32,090 nucleotides of DNA from Deinococcus sp. Arct2-2 (GTDB lineage: Bacteria > Deinococcota > Deinococci > Deinococcales > Deinococcaceae), in the NCBI RefSeq assembly GCF_004801315.1, contig NZ_SSNW01000065.1, positions 1 to 32,090 on the forward strand, written 5' to 3'. The first letter of the stretch is position 1. Every line of letters begins with the position of its first letter. This document shows positions 16,674 through 24,892 of the stretch, one piece after another. The notes under the pieces were generated by a model. That model was given only the letters and a program-made list of their open reading frames with translations, was not told the origin of the DNA and made no database searches. The translations under genes and the position numbers were made by a program.

Positions 16674-16825
16674 GTCTCAGGGTCTAGGGTCTAGGGGTCT
16701 AAGAAGGGCAATCGCGTTGCTCCCTCACCCCCTCCCCAGCCCTCCCCCCTCAAGGGAGAGGGAGCTACAGCCTCAGCTACAGGCGGCCCACCACCTTAGG
16801 CCCTCAGACCCTGTGACCCTGAGAC
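16674..16825. repeat. Inverted-repeat element between the two permease genes
   Basis: GTCTCAGGGTC (16674-16684) pairs with GACCCTGAGAC (16815-16825), and the similarity continues imperfectly inwards for ~27 bp. A nested pair, GCTCCCTC (16719-16726) and GAGGGAGC (16758-16765), encloses a C-rich loop. The left arm is a degenerate tandem of GGTCTAG units. The whole resembles a short dispersed intergenic repeat inserted in the operon. As RNA it would fold into a long hairpin and could modulate expression of the second permease gene. Confidence 0.55.
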
Positions 16826-16841
16826 CACGACAAGGCAACCC

Positions 16842-17651
16842 ATGAACGCCCAACCCTCCACCAGCCTCAAACTCTCCGCGTGGCTGGGCGCAGCGTTCCT
16901 GCACATTCCGCTGCTCCTGATCGTCCTGTACGCTTTTACCACCGAAGACCGCACCTACACTTTTCCCCCACCGGGACTGACGCTGAAGTGGTTTGGGGTG
17001 GCGTTTGCCCGCACCGACATGTGGGAAGCGCTGTGGCTGAGCGTGCGGGTAGCGCTGGGCGCAACGGCACTGGCCCTCGTGCTGGGCGGACTCGCGGCGG
17101 CTGGTATGGCCCGCAGCCAGTTTCGGGGCAAAAGTGCCGTGAACCTGCTGCTGGTGCTGCCGATTGCGCTGCCGGGAATTGTCACCGGCCTCGCGCTGCT
17201 GGTCAGTCTTCGGCGGGCGGGGCTGGATGCGGGCACGCTGACCATCATCATCGGCCACGCAACGTTTTGCATCGTGACCGTCTATAACAACGTGGTGGCG
17301 AGGTTGCGCCGCCTCAGCCCCTCGCAACTGGAAGCCAGCGCCGATCTGGGGGCGCGGCCCCTGCAAACCTTCCGTTACGTGCTGCTGCCGCACTTGGCAA
17401 CGGCGCTGCTGGCGGGCGGGCTGCTGGCCTTCGCCCTCTCATTCGATGAAGTCATCGTGACCACCTTCACGGCGGGCAGTCAGCAAACCCTGCCGATTTG
17501 GCTTTACGGCGAGTTGTTCAAACCGCGCCAACGCCCCGTGACCAACGTGGTGGCGCTGCTGGTGATGGTGGTCACGCTGCTGCCGATTTTGCTGGCCCAG
17601 CGTCTCACACAAGGCACGGACGCGATGAACGGAGCAGGGAAAAGCTCGTGA
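16842..17651 (+). CDS. Polyamine ABC transporter permease 2, YdcV/PotC-like
   Basis: 269 residues from ATG 16842, with about six membrane helices. The EAA-type loop is [32 protein letters not shown] and the segment [11 protein letters not shown] near the C-terminus are hallmarks of PotC/YdcV proteins. It pairs with the upstream permease to form the transport path. AAGG at 16833-16836 is a modest ribosome site. The gene converges with the DinB-like gene, with 23 bp between the stops. Confidence 0.87.
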   Translation: MNAQPSTSLKLSAWLGAAFLHIPLLLIVLYAFTTEDRTYTFPPPGLTLKWFGVAFARTDMWEALWLSVRVALGATALALVLGGLAAAGMARSQFRGKSAVNLLLVLPIALPGIVTGLALLVSLRRAGLDAGTLTIIIGHATFCIVTVYNNVVARLRRLSPSQLEASADLGARPLQTFRYVLLPHLATALLAGGLLAFALSFDEVIVTTFTAGSQQTLPIWLYGELFKPRQRPVTNVVALLVMVVTLLPILLAQRLTQGTDAMNGAGKSS

Positions 17652-17674
17652 TGACGGTTACCGCTCAGCCATTC

Positions 17675-18151
17675 CTAGCCCACGAAACTTTTCATCAGCT
17701 TCGGCACCTCCCGCTCCAGCGCCCGCAGGTAAACGCTGGCTTTGGCGGCAAAAATCAGCACCGATTCGCGGTAGGTGTGAAAGCTGATTTCCACCGTGTA
17801 ACGCGGCGACATCTGCCCGCGTGGATCGTGGGGGCGCGACAAGTCTTCGTTGCTCAGGGCCTCCAGCGCGTCAAAGAGTTCGGTATCCAGTTGAGCAAAC
17901 CACGCCTGAATCTGAGCGGTGGTCTGGACTTCTGCGGGGGCCGTCACATCAAATTTCAGCTTCAGCGTGCGGAACGATTCAGCGTAGGCCGCCTGAATTT
18001 CAGCCTGCTCCAGCAGCAAGTGGCGCAGGGTCAGGGCCGAACCACCGGGCGAAAAGTCCAAGTCGGCATCGGTGATCTCGCCAAACGCAGTATCGCGCAG
18101 GGTGTGGGTCAGGTCGATCAAGTGGGCGCGTTGCTGGGTCAGTCGGTTCAT
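17675..18151 (-). CDS. DinB-like protein
   Basis: GGAGG lies five bases before ATG 18151 on the minus strand, giving 158 aa; longer frames from 18274 have no support. The helical text MNRLTQQRAHLIDLTHTL..., LTLRHLLLEQAEIQ and EISFHTYRESVLIFAAK fits the four-helix DinB/YfiT-like group. That group uses three His to bind a metal; His is present at LRHLLLEQ and SFHTYRES. Family proteins are often thiol transferases or have no known role, and many are expanded in Deinococcus. It sits head-to-head with the aldehyde dehydrogenase gene, sharing a 98-bp promoter region, and interrupts the usual order of the polyamine genes. Family assignment is moderate. Confidence 0.55.
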   Translation of the reverse strand: MNRLTQQRAHLIDLTHTLRDTAFGEITDADLDFSPGGSALTLRHLLLEQAEIQAAYAESFRTLKLKFDVTAPAEVQTTAQIQAWFAQLDTELFDALEALSNEDLSRPHDPRGQMSPRYTVEISFHTYRESVLIFAAKASVYLRALEREVPKLMKSFVG

Positions 18152-18169
18152 AGGGCCTCCAGATGATGA

Positions 18170-18198
18170 TTGTTTTTTAACGTAGTCCAGCTTAACAT
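18170..18198 (+). promoter_or_regulatory. Candidate promoter of the aldehyde dehydrogenase gene
   Basis: TTGTTT (18170-18175) and TAACAT (18193-18198) are 17 bases apart, 52 bases before ATG 18250. The region is AT-rich relative to its surroundings and lies between divergent genes. Confidence 0.4.
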
Positions 18199-18249
18199 TT
18201 TGCGCCAGCCATAACTCAACCGTCTCTCCGTACCACACAAGGAGTCGCC

Positions 18250-19707
18250 ATGACCACCTCTCCCCATAAGCCACATCTCGCTCTGCCCAGCCAACTCCTG
18301 ATCGGCGGCAAGCTGCTGGGCGGGCAAGGCCAAGCCTACGACGTGCTGAATCCGGCCACTGGGAAAACGCTCATTAGCCTGCCGGAAGCCAGCGAGGAAC
18401 AGGTGAACGCGGCGGTAGGGGCCGCGCAGCACGCTGCCGGAGGCTGGGCACGCACCACTCCCAAAGACCGCGCCGCGCTGCTGCTGGCCCTCGCAGACCG
18501 TATCGACGCCGACGCCGAAATCTATGCCCGCTTAGAGGCTGAGAACTGCGGCAAACCGTATGCGGCGGTGCTGGCCGACGAAATCGGGGCCATCTCGGAC
18601 ACGTTCCGCTTTTTTGCTGGGGCAGCCCGCACGATGCAGGGCGCGGTGGCGGGCGAGTATTTGGCCGGGCACACGTCCATGATCCGGCGTGATCCGGTGG
18701 GCGTCGTCGCCAGTATCGCGCCGTGGAATTACCCGCTGATGATGGCCGCGTGGAAGCTGGCCCCCGCGTTGGCGGCGGGCAACACCTGCATTCTGAAACC
18801 CAGCGAGCAGACGCCGCTGACCACGCTGCACCTTGCCCGCACGCTGGCCGAACTGTTCCCGGCGGGTGTGGTGAACATCGTGACCGGCGTGGGCGAAACG
18901 GTGGGCGCGGGCCTGATCAACCATCCCGGCGTGCGGATGGTGTCGCTGACCGGCGACGTATCCACCGGGCGGCGCGTGCTGGAAGCGGCGCAGGCCAGCA
19001 TCAAACGCACGCATTTGGAGCTGGGCGGCAAAGCCCCGGTGCTGATTTTTGACGACGCCGACATTGAAGCGGCGGTGGAAGGGATCAAGATCTTTGGCTA
19101 TTACAACGCGGGGCAAGACTGCACGGCGGCCTGCCGCATTTACGCCCAGCAGGGAATCTATGACCGTTTTGTGGCCGCGTTGGCCGATGCGGTGGGCAGC
19201 ATCAAAGTCGGCACGCAGTTTGACGCCAGCACCGAAATGGGGCCGCTGATCACCGCCCGCCAGCGTGACCGAGTGGCGAGCTTTGTGGAGCGGGCGCGGG
19301 AGCAGGCACACATAGAAGTCGTGGCAGGCGGCAGCGCGGGCAGCGGCGACGGCTTTTTCTATGCGCCCACCGTGATCGCCGGGGCGCGGCAATCCGACGA
19401 AATCGTGCGGAGAGAAGTGTTCGGGCCAGTGGTCAGCGTGACGCCCTTCCAGACCGCGGAGCAGGCGGTGGGCTGGGCCAACGATTCCGATTATGGACTC
19501 GCCAGCAGCGTGTGGACGCAGAACGTGGGGCAGGCCATGCAGGTCAGCGCCGCGCTGGAATACGGCTGCACATGGGTCAACACCCATTTTATGTTGGTGA
19601 ACGAAATGCCTCACGGCGGCTTCAAGCAAAGCGGCTACGGCAAAGACATGAGCATGTACGCGCTGGAAGACTATTCGGTGGTGCGGCACGTGATGATCAA
19701 GCACTAA
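18250..19707 (+). CDS. patD: Gamma-aminobutyraldehyde dehydrogenase
   Basis: 485 residues; AAGGAG at 18238-18243 precedes ATG 18250. ALDH motifs are complete: [12 protein letters not shown] (158-169), the LKPSEQTP block (~182), LELGGKAP with Glu257, and [11 protein letters not shown] with catalytic Cys291. The [11 protein letters not shown] text is diagnostic of the PatD/YdcW branch, which oxidises 4-aminobutanal from putrescine to GABA with NAD. It is cytoplasmic. It fits the polyamine importer upstream and suggests imported putrescine is used as a carbon and nitrogen source. The amine-to-aldehyde step enzyme (transaminase or oxidase) is not in the window. The gene has its own promoter candidate and ends before a strong hairpin. 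Confidence 0.88.
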   Translation: MTTSPHKPHLALPSQLLIGGKLLGGQGQAYDVLNPATGKTLISLPEASEEQVNAAVGAAQHAAGGWARTTPKDRAALLLALADRIDADAEIYARLEAENCGKPYAAVLADEIGAISDTFRFFAGAARTMQGAVAGEYLAGHTSMIRRDPVGVVASIAPWNYPLMMAAWKLAPALAAGNTCILKPSEQTPLTTLHLARTLAELFPAGVVNIVTGVGETVGAGLINHPGVRMVSLTGDVSTGRRVLEAAQASIKRTHLELGGKAPVLIFDDADIEAAVEGIKIFGYYNAGQDCTAACRIYAQQGIYDRFVAALADAVGSIKVGTQFDASTEMGPLITARQRDRVASFVERAREQAHIEVVAGGSAGSGDGFFYAPTVIAGARQSDEIVRREVFGPVVSVTPFQTAEQAVGWANDSDYGLASSVWTQNVGQAMQVSAALEYGCTWVNTHFMLVNEMPHGGFKQSGYGKDMSMYALEDYSVVRHVMIKH

Positions 19708-19782
19708 ATGAGCGGGTGCTGAGCAAGCAAGTTCGGTGGGCCATCACATCCCGCGTTGAGCATCTCAAGGCAGCCGAAAACG

Positions 19783-19815
19783 CCCCACTCTGCGCTTATA
19801 AGGCGCAGAGCGGGG
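19783..19815. terminator. Bidirectional terminator hairpin
   Basis: CCCCACTCTGCGC (19783-19795) pairs with GCGCAGAGCGGGG (19803-19815) with one mismatch and a 7-base loop. On the minus strand it is followed by GCGTTTTC. It lies between the stops of the dehydrogenase gene and the converging propeller gene. Confidence 0.7.
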
Positions 19816-19834
19816 TTAGTGCGGTTGATTGGAT

Positions 19835-21415
19835 TTACTTGTTCTGAAGCGCCTTGCTCACATTGATCAGGCTGACCGATCCTGCTGGGTCAACCGAGTA
19901 ATCGTCGTTCGGCTCACCTTCGTTGGCGACCAGCAGGAGCGAGCCGTCAGGCGTGAAGGTGAGCATGTCGGGCAACGCACCCACCGTAACGGCAGGGGCG
20001 CGTTCGGTGCCGTCGCTGTTCAGGAAAGCCACTTTGCCGGGGTTGGTTTTCACGGCGTCTTGCACGGCTACCGCCACCACGCCATTTTTCACGGTCACGC
20101 TGTTAGCGCTCGCCCCGTACTTGCTCAGGTTGGCCGCGCCCACCAGTGCGGGTTTGGTGGGATCGGAGATGCTCAGAATGTCCAGCCCGCCCGTCGCGCC
20201 GTTTACCACGAACAAACGCTTGCTGGCAGAGTCATAGGCGGGAATCTCGGCTGCGCCCTTATCGAAGGCGTAGGGCGTGACCTGAGAGCGCCCCAGCAAG
20301 GTCAGGTTACCTGCATCGGCCACGCTGTAGAGCGTTGTGGAGCCGCTGACTTCGTTGGCTACCACCAAGATGTTGCTGCCGTTGGGACTTTCGGCGGCAG
20401 GAATAAACAGCAGTCCTTCCGGGCCGAGGTCGCCTGCCAACCCGCTGTTGGGGGCAGCGGTGGGCGTCACGGTATTCGCGTAGCCCACAAACGCCGGGGC
20501 AGTGGGCGTACTCACGTCCAGCACCATCACGCCGCCTGTGCGCTCCAGACCTACGAAGGCCAGAGTTTTTCCGGCCACTTGGCCCACCGTGACGCCTTCC
20601 GCTTCCGGGCCTTTATTGTCGCTGCGGGTATCGCGGGTGCTGTTGGTGCCGCCCGAATTAAAGCTGGAAGGCGTCAGTTCCGCCGTTTTGCGCTCGAACA
20701 GGTCGCCCGTATCGGCCACGCGGGTTAGTCCAGTCGTCCAGACACTCATGCTGCGGCCCCCGAACGACACCAATTGGTCAGCGTCGCCGTCGCCGTCGGT
20801 GTCGGCGTCTACACGGCTGACCAGCAGGCGGCCCAGCGCGGCGTCTTTTTGCAGGTCGGCGGCGTTGGGAAAAGCGGCAGCGTCCAGCTTCAGGTCAGCC
20901 ACCTTAGCGGCGTCGGCAAAAGCCGCATATTCGCGGGTATCGCCCTCATTGGCGGTCAGCAAGTAGGTCTGGCCGCCGCTGGCAAAGCTGGCAATGGCGT
21001 CGGGCATATACGCGCCCTGCACGGGCCAGTTCTGAATGTTGATGGCGCCGTCTTTGTCGCTGGCGTCGAGGCCCATCCCCGCTGCCGAGTGGTCTTTGAA
21101 GCCCAACGACTTGAGGCCCGCCCACGTTCCGGTGGTCAGGTCAAGGGTCGCCACCGCGTTGCTTTCCTGAACCGTCACGTAAGCCGCCTTGCCGTCCGGC
21201 GCAACCGTGATGTATTCGGGTTCGGCGTCTTTGGAGAGCAGGGCGCTGGGGGTGCCGCCGCGCAGCTTCAACGTAGGCTGCTGGGCATCGAACCCCTCAA
21301 AACCAAGGGTCGTGACCAACGGAAAATCAGGGGTTTGGGGCTGCACGCAGGCCGTCAACGAGACACTGAGAGTGAGGGTCGCCACAGCCAACCGCGCCGA
21401 AACAGGAAGTCTCAT
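19835..21415 (-). CDS. Choice-of-anchor I-type beta-propeller lipoprotein with apparently permuted modules
   Basis: 526 residues. A lipoprotein signal ends in LTAC with Cys23, so the protein is membrane-anchored outside the cell. The first module (~60-376) carries AEPEYITVAPDGKAAYVTVQESNA, FKDHSAAGMGLDASDKDGAIN, DNKGPEAEGVTVG and ANEVSGSTTLY. The second (377-526) carries FDKGAAEIPAYDSASKRLFVV and VGALPDMLTFTPDGSLLLVANEGEPNDDY, ending SVSLINVSKAL. In the relatives I recall, the second block comes first. Here the order is reversed, which suggests a circular permutation of the propeller. The DxDxDGDxD segment (~DADTDGDGDAD) may bind calcium. Function is unknown; some relatives are loosely labelled alkaline phosphatases. 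No clear ribosome site precedes ATG 21415. Confidence 0.72.
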   Translation of the reverse strand: MRLPVSARLAVATLTLSVSLTACVQPQTPDFPLVTTLGFEGFDAQQPTLKLRGGTPSALLSKDAEPEYITVAPDGKAAYVTVQESNAVATLDLTTGTWAGLKSLGFKDHSAAGMGLDASDKDGAINIQNWPVQGAYMPDAIASFASGGQTYLLTANEGDTREYAAFADAAKVADLKLDAAAFPNAADLQKDAALGRLLVSRVDADTDGDGDADQLVSFGGRSMSVWTTGLTRVADTGDLFERKTAELTPSSFNSGGTNSTRDTRSDNKGPEAEGVTVGQVAGKTLAFVGLERTGGVMVLDVSTPTAPAFVGYANTVTPTAAPNSGLAGDLGPEGLLFIPAAESPNGSNILVVANEVSGSTTLYSVADAGNLTLLGRSQVTPYAFDKGAAEIPAYDSASKRLFVVNGATGGLDILSISDPTKPALVGAANLSKYGASANSVTVKNGVVAVAVQDAVKTNPGKVAFLNSDGTERAPAVTVGALPDMLTFTPDGSLLLVANEGEPNDDYSVDPAGSVSLINVSKALQNK

Positions 21416-21468
21416 GCGGCCCGGTTTATCAGGGGAGTTTCAGGGCGCGGTCAAGCCACTGTTTGTTC

Positions 21469-21520
21469 CTATCCAGTTTATTTCTATTCGGTCTATTTCT
21501 ATCCAGTTTATTTCTATTCG
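21469..21520. repeat. AT-rich 15-bp tandem repeat, about 3.5 copies
   Basis: Units alternate between CTATCCAGTTTATTT and CTATTCGGTCTATTT, forming two identical 22-base copies at 21469-21490 and 21499-21520 (period 30). It overlaps the last codons of the gene ending at 21514 and lies in the gap before the propeller gene. It is much richer in AT than its surroundings. Confidence 0.8.
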
Positions 21521-22044
21521 ATGGGCTGGATTTCCGACAAAGTCGTCGACGCCGACTCGATGCGCTGCTGGCGCAAGTTGCCGAGGTCTTGGGCATTCAC
21601 GGCGTGTTCGGCCATCACGATGGTCTGGCACAGCAGCATCAGCGAGCCGCCCATGCTGCGGCCCAGCACCCGCACGCCCGCCGTGCCCAAAATCACGCCC
21701 TGTTGTCCATCGGTCAGGATCAGGACGTGTGGCCCCACCAGCAGCCCCGCCTGATCAGGCGACGGCCAAGTGCGGGCGCGGCAAGCCATCAATTCTTCTC
21801 GCCAGCTGTCGGTTAGGCCTTGCTCTGGCCCGTCCGATAAGGGCGCGGACGGATTCCCGGCGTGGGCCTGCGCGGTCACGGCCTCGATCACGCGCCGGAT
21901 TTGCTCGCCGGACAGGGCCACCAAATGTTCGACGGTGGCTTCGGTGGACGCTTCTTCGCCGGGGAACGCCATCAGCAGGGCCAGCACGTCGGCCAAGTCG
22001 GGGGCAGAATCAGTCAATTGCAAGTGTGGTTGAGCATTTTTCAC
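21514..22044 (-). CDS. Hypothetical protein (176 aa)
   Basis: GTG 22044 is chosen because GGAGG lies seven bases upstream; longer frames lack a ribosome site. The N-terminal half has two acidic helices (DLADVLALLMAFPGEE, EHLVALSGEQIRRVIEAVTAQ), which could form a small helix-turn-helix-like domain. The C-terminal half (LLVGPHVLILTDGQQGVILGTAGVRVLG...MLLCQTIVMAEHAV) looks like alternating strands and a helix. There is no signal peptide or transmembrane helix. I do not recognise the family. It is 98 bp upstream of the propeller gene on the same strand and may be co-transcribed with it. Its stop codon falls within the 15-bp tandem repeat. Confidence 0.6.
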   Translation of the reverse strand: MKNAQPHLQLTDSAPDLADVLALLMAFPGEEASTEATVEHLVALSGEQIRRVIEAVTAQAHAGNPSAPLSDGPEQGLTDSWREELMACRARTWPSPDQAGLLVGPHVLILTDGQQGVILGTAGVRVLGRSMGGSLMLLCQTIVMAEHAVNAQDLGNLRQQRIESASTTLSEIQPIE

Positions 22045-22279
22045 GGGGAAACCTCCTGAACTCGGTGGGCCGAATGAGCGGCCACAACCGCTGCTTGGGC
22101 GCACGATACCGCTTGTGCGCCCAGAAGGTGACACCCTGACTTGGTTTGCCTGCCGTACCGCACGGCTCTAAACAGCACACTAGGCCGACGGGAAGGGTCT
22201 GGGGGGCATGCCAGAAGGCTTCTAGTCGGCCGAGAGGTTTCCTAAACCTACCGTGTGTTTTTTATTGTGACTCTGCCCC

Positions 22280-22308
22280 GGTAAAAGGCTAACTCACCCC
22301 TTTTCACC
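22280..22308 (-). terminator. Weak hairpin after the beta-helix lipoprotein gene
   Basis: GGTAAAAGG (22280-22288) pairs with CCTTTTCACC (22299-22308) with a one-base bulge, just downstream of the minus-strand stop at 22316. No T-run follows on that strand, so confidence is low. Confidence 0.3.
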
Positions 22309-22315
22309 GCAGGCT

Positions 22316-24076
22316 TTATTGCTGCGTGCCGATCTTCACGCCCGCCTGCGTCAGTTTGTCTTGCCAGCGCACGAATTCTTGCCGCTCGATTTCAAGGGTG
22401 ACGGACACGCCGAGATTGGTGGTAGAAATGGTGGCGCTGCCGTTCAGCCCCTTGGCGGGCCACCAATAGGGGTTGCCGTCGGTCACGCCGCCCCGGATTC
22501 GCGTCCAGCCGATGGTATTGAAGCGCACGATATTTTGGCCGAAGGTGGAGGGGCTGAGTTTGGCTCCGGAATTGGCGTCCCAGAGGTACATTCCTACATT
22601 TTGGGCAGGCACGGGCGAACCGTCAGGAAGGCGTCCACTGGACAACACGCGGTTGTTTTCCAGCACGCTGCCCATGCCGCCCGCGATGGCAATGCCGTAA
22701 TTGGTGGTGCTGACCACCTGATTGTGATACACGTGCGCGTAGCCGTTTTTGGTGGGATCGCTGACCTTGCCGTCTCCGACCAAGATGCCGCCGCCAGAGA
22801 ATTTTGCGTCGGTGGCGGGCAAAGCGTTGTACGCGCCCTGAATATAATTGTCGTGAATTTTAATGGGGCTGCTGGGCGTGCCGCTGCTCACGAACAGGTT
22901 GATGTTGTCTTCGACGCGGCTCTTGCCGGGTTCGTTGACAACCTGATTCCAAGCAATTTCGGCCCCCGCGATCCGGGTCACGTCGTTGAACTGCACAAAC
23001 TGCGCCCAGCTAAAGGCATTGTCGGAGTAGCCGCCGGTGCCGTCGCTTTGGCGGCCATCGACGTTTTTCACTACGTTTCTCAGCACGCTGATGGTTTCGC
23101 CCCGGCTGGCCTCGCCCCGGTACTGGCGAATGTAAATCCCGCCCGTACCTTCCAGCAGGTTGTTTTCCATGTGCACGTCGTACACTTCTTCGAGGTTGGC
23201 AAAGCGTCCGGGGCTGCGGCCCGCCACCAAAGGATTCAGGCTGACGCCGTGAGTATTGCGAACCGTGAGGCGGGTTTGCATGCCCTGAATGAGTGTGCCG
23301 CGCCCGCGAATCCGGCTGTTTTCGATGACCACTGGCTCGCTGGTACGGATGCGGACGGCAGGCACACGGGCGTCCAGCGACTCCCAGTTGCCGGAGTAAG
23401 TGCCGCCCTGCGTAATCACGAGGGGGCCAGAGAAGGCGTCCTTGGCATCTATTTCGGCGGCAGAACTGGCGGCGCAGCCTTGCAGGGTCGGCGCGGCCCA
23501 GTCGGCATGGTCATGAGAAGGGCCGTCTCCGGCAGCCGTGACCACCAGTTTCAGTTGCTTTTTTCCAGCCACGTTCACGGTCAGGCGCTTGATAGCGTCG
23601 GTGCCGCGCAGCACGCCGGAATCGGAGAGCAGCACGCCGTCGGCCCACACCTGAAACGTCACGCTGCCGCCGCTGACTTCATCGTCTACGCCCACATCGG
23701 CCGCAAAGGTTTGGCACTGGTCGCCCAAGGCAAAGACCAAGCTGGAAGGCGCATGCACCCCGTACCCTAGCGCGTAAGTTTGACCGCCCAGCGACAGCGC
23801 ATGCCCATCGGCAGGAGCCTGCTCGCCGTTGCTGCGGTCTCGCTCTGCTGGCCCCCAGCCACTCTCGGCACTCAGGAGCAGCCCATAAGCCAGAGGTTGT
23901 GCGCCGACAGCGGGAAAGCCTTGGGCCGTGAGGGGACGGGACACCGAGTCGGCCAGCAGGTCTACAGGGCCCGCAGCGGCGTCATTCGGCGCGGGCACCG
24001 AAGTGCAGGAAGCGAGTGTGAGGGCAAGGGTGGTCAGGGCCAACAAAGACCGGGGTTGAACAGAACGTATACGCAC
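22316..24076 (-). CDS. Lipoprotein with NPCBM domain and right-handed beta-helix
   Basis: 586 residues from GTG 24076 (AGGAG seven bases upstream). Residues 1-24 are a lipoprotein signal ending LASC. Residues ~65-200 form an NPCBM-type carbohydrate-binding module: LGYGVHAPSSLVFALGDQCQTFAADVGVDDEV, VWADGVLLSDSGVLRG and DHADWA. Residues ~210-586 are a parallel beta-helix with repeated VIENSRIRG/NNLLEGTGGIYI/NNRVLSSG turns. Such helices bind or cleave polysaccharides. No lyase active site can be named. It would sit on the cell surface. Its beta-helix half is closely similar to the gene at 28084-29331, and its NPCBM half to that at 30594-32090, so domains have been shuffled within this region. 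Confidence 0.75.
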   Translation of the reverse strand: MRIRSVQPRSLLALTTLALTLASCTSVPAPNDAAAGPVDLLADSVSRPLTAQGFPAVGAQPLAYGLLLSAESGWGPAERDRSNGEQAPADGHALSLGGQTYALGYGVHAPSSLVFALGDQCQTFAADVGVDDEVSGGSVTFQVWADGVLLSDSGVLRGTDAIKRLTVNVAGKKQLKLVVTAAGDGPSHDHADWAAPTLQGCAASSAAEIDAKDAFSGPLVITQGGTYSGNWESLDARVPAVRIRTSEPVVIENSRIRGRGTLIQGMQTRLTVRNTHGVSLNPLVAGRSPGRFANLEEVYDVHMENNLLEGTGGIYIRQYRGEASRGETISVLRNVVKNVDGRQSDGTGGYSDNAFSWAQFVQFNDVTRIAGAEIAWNQVVNEPGKSRVEDNINLFVSSGTPSSPIKIHDNYIQGAYNALPATDAKFSGGGILVGDGKVSDPTKNGYAHVYHNQVVSTTNYGIAIAGGMGSVLENNRVLSSGRLPDGSPVPAQNVGMYLWDANSGAKLSPSTFGQNIVRFNTIGWTRIRGGVTDGNPYWWPAKGLNGSATISTTNLGVSVTLEIERQEFVRWQDKLTQAGVKIGTQQ

Positions 24077-24892
24077 GGGAAAACTCCTGACAGCACGGCC
24101 TCACCCGGCTTGGCACGCCGCCCCACCAGCAGCGGCAGCGTGAATCCAAACAGGAACATCAGGGGAAGGCAGGACTGAATTTGCAAAACTGCAGTAGGGA
24201 GGCTCGGTGCCCCCACTCAGAGGGCACGGGGACTGATAGACGGTCGCACCACTGGCTCTCCCTGTCCGAGGTGCCCGGATTACAGAACAGGTGTCATCGC
24301 CTCGCTCAGTCAGGAGCATCTTTACCTGACGCGTAGACTATACGCAGGGTTGTTCTTACGAAACTCTGACGCAAAAGATCAGAATATAAGTTGCTTTTCT
24401 TTCGGCTGAACCGGGGTTAGGCCAGCTTCGCAGACTCATCTGACCGTCGCGTTTCTAATGTGTGAGCGATGAGCTCCAGAGCCGATGCAAAGGCACTTAT
24501 AGCAAATGGAAGGTCTAGGACACATTCAATTCTCATCTTAAAGAGTCGATTTGAACCGCTGTAGCTTAGGGCTTCGGAATGGGCGTCTTTATGCAGTGCT
24601 TTACCCACGGCAGGAGCGTTCCTGACCATTCAGTGCATATTCCTTCCCCGTGCGGCGTCTCTAAATGTTGCTCTTTTTCTAAATATTAAAGAAAGCGGGC
24701 CGTGTGTATTCATCACCCACAGTCCTTATCTTTGCCTTCTAGAATCACCGTGTTCGGCGTAGTGTTCAGCGTGGGATTCACCACCTCTCAGCCATTCCCA
24801 ACGTCTCAAACGCAGGAGCAGCGTTGCTTCCTCTCCCCCGCCCTCTTTCCCCGCCGGACACGCTCTCAGTTGGCCCGGCAGCAGGAGCCTCC
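24077..24892. other. Long intergenic region between the divergent lipoprotein and GH2 genes
   Basis: About 800 bp with no gene I can defend. It holds a GTGCCC/GGGCAC hairpin near 24209-24230. A palindrome, GCGTA-GACTA-TACGC (24331-24345), contains TATAGT on the minus strand, a possible -10 box for the lipoprotein gene. A lower-GC stretch spans ~24360-24700. A 70-residue minus-strand frame at 24417-24629 has no recognisable family. The length and composition suggest regulatory DNA plus remnants of inserted sequence. Confidence 0.4.

Noticed and set aside
18152..18274. An extended N-terminus of the DinB-like protein from 18274
   Set aside because: The extension overlaps the divergent promoter region and the dehydrogenase start; ATG 18151 has GGAGG at the right distance.
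21469..21520. CRISPR-like repeat
   Set aside because: The copies are directly adjacent with a 15-bp period and no unique spacers, and no cas genes are nearby.
24417..24629. A 70-residue minus-strand frame as a gene or transposase remnant
   Set aside because: No recognisable motif and no clear ribosome site; kept only as part of the intergenic description.
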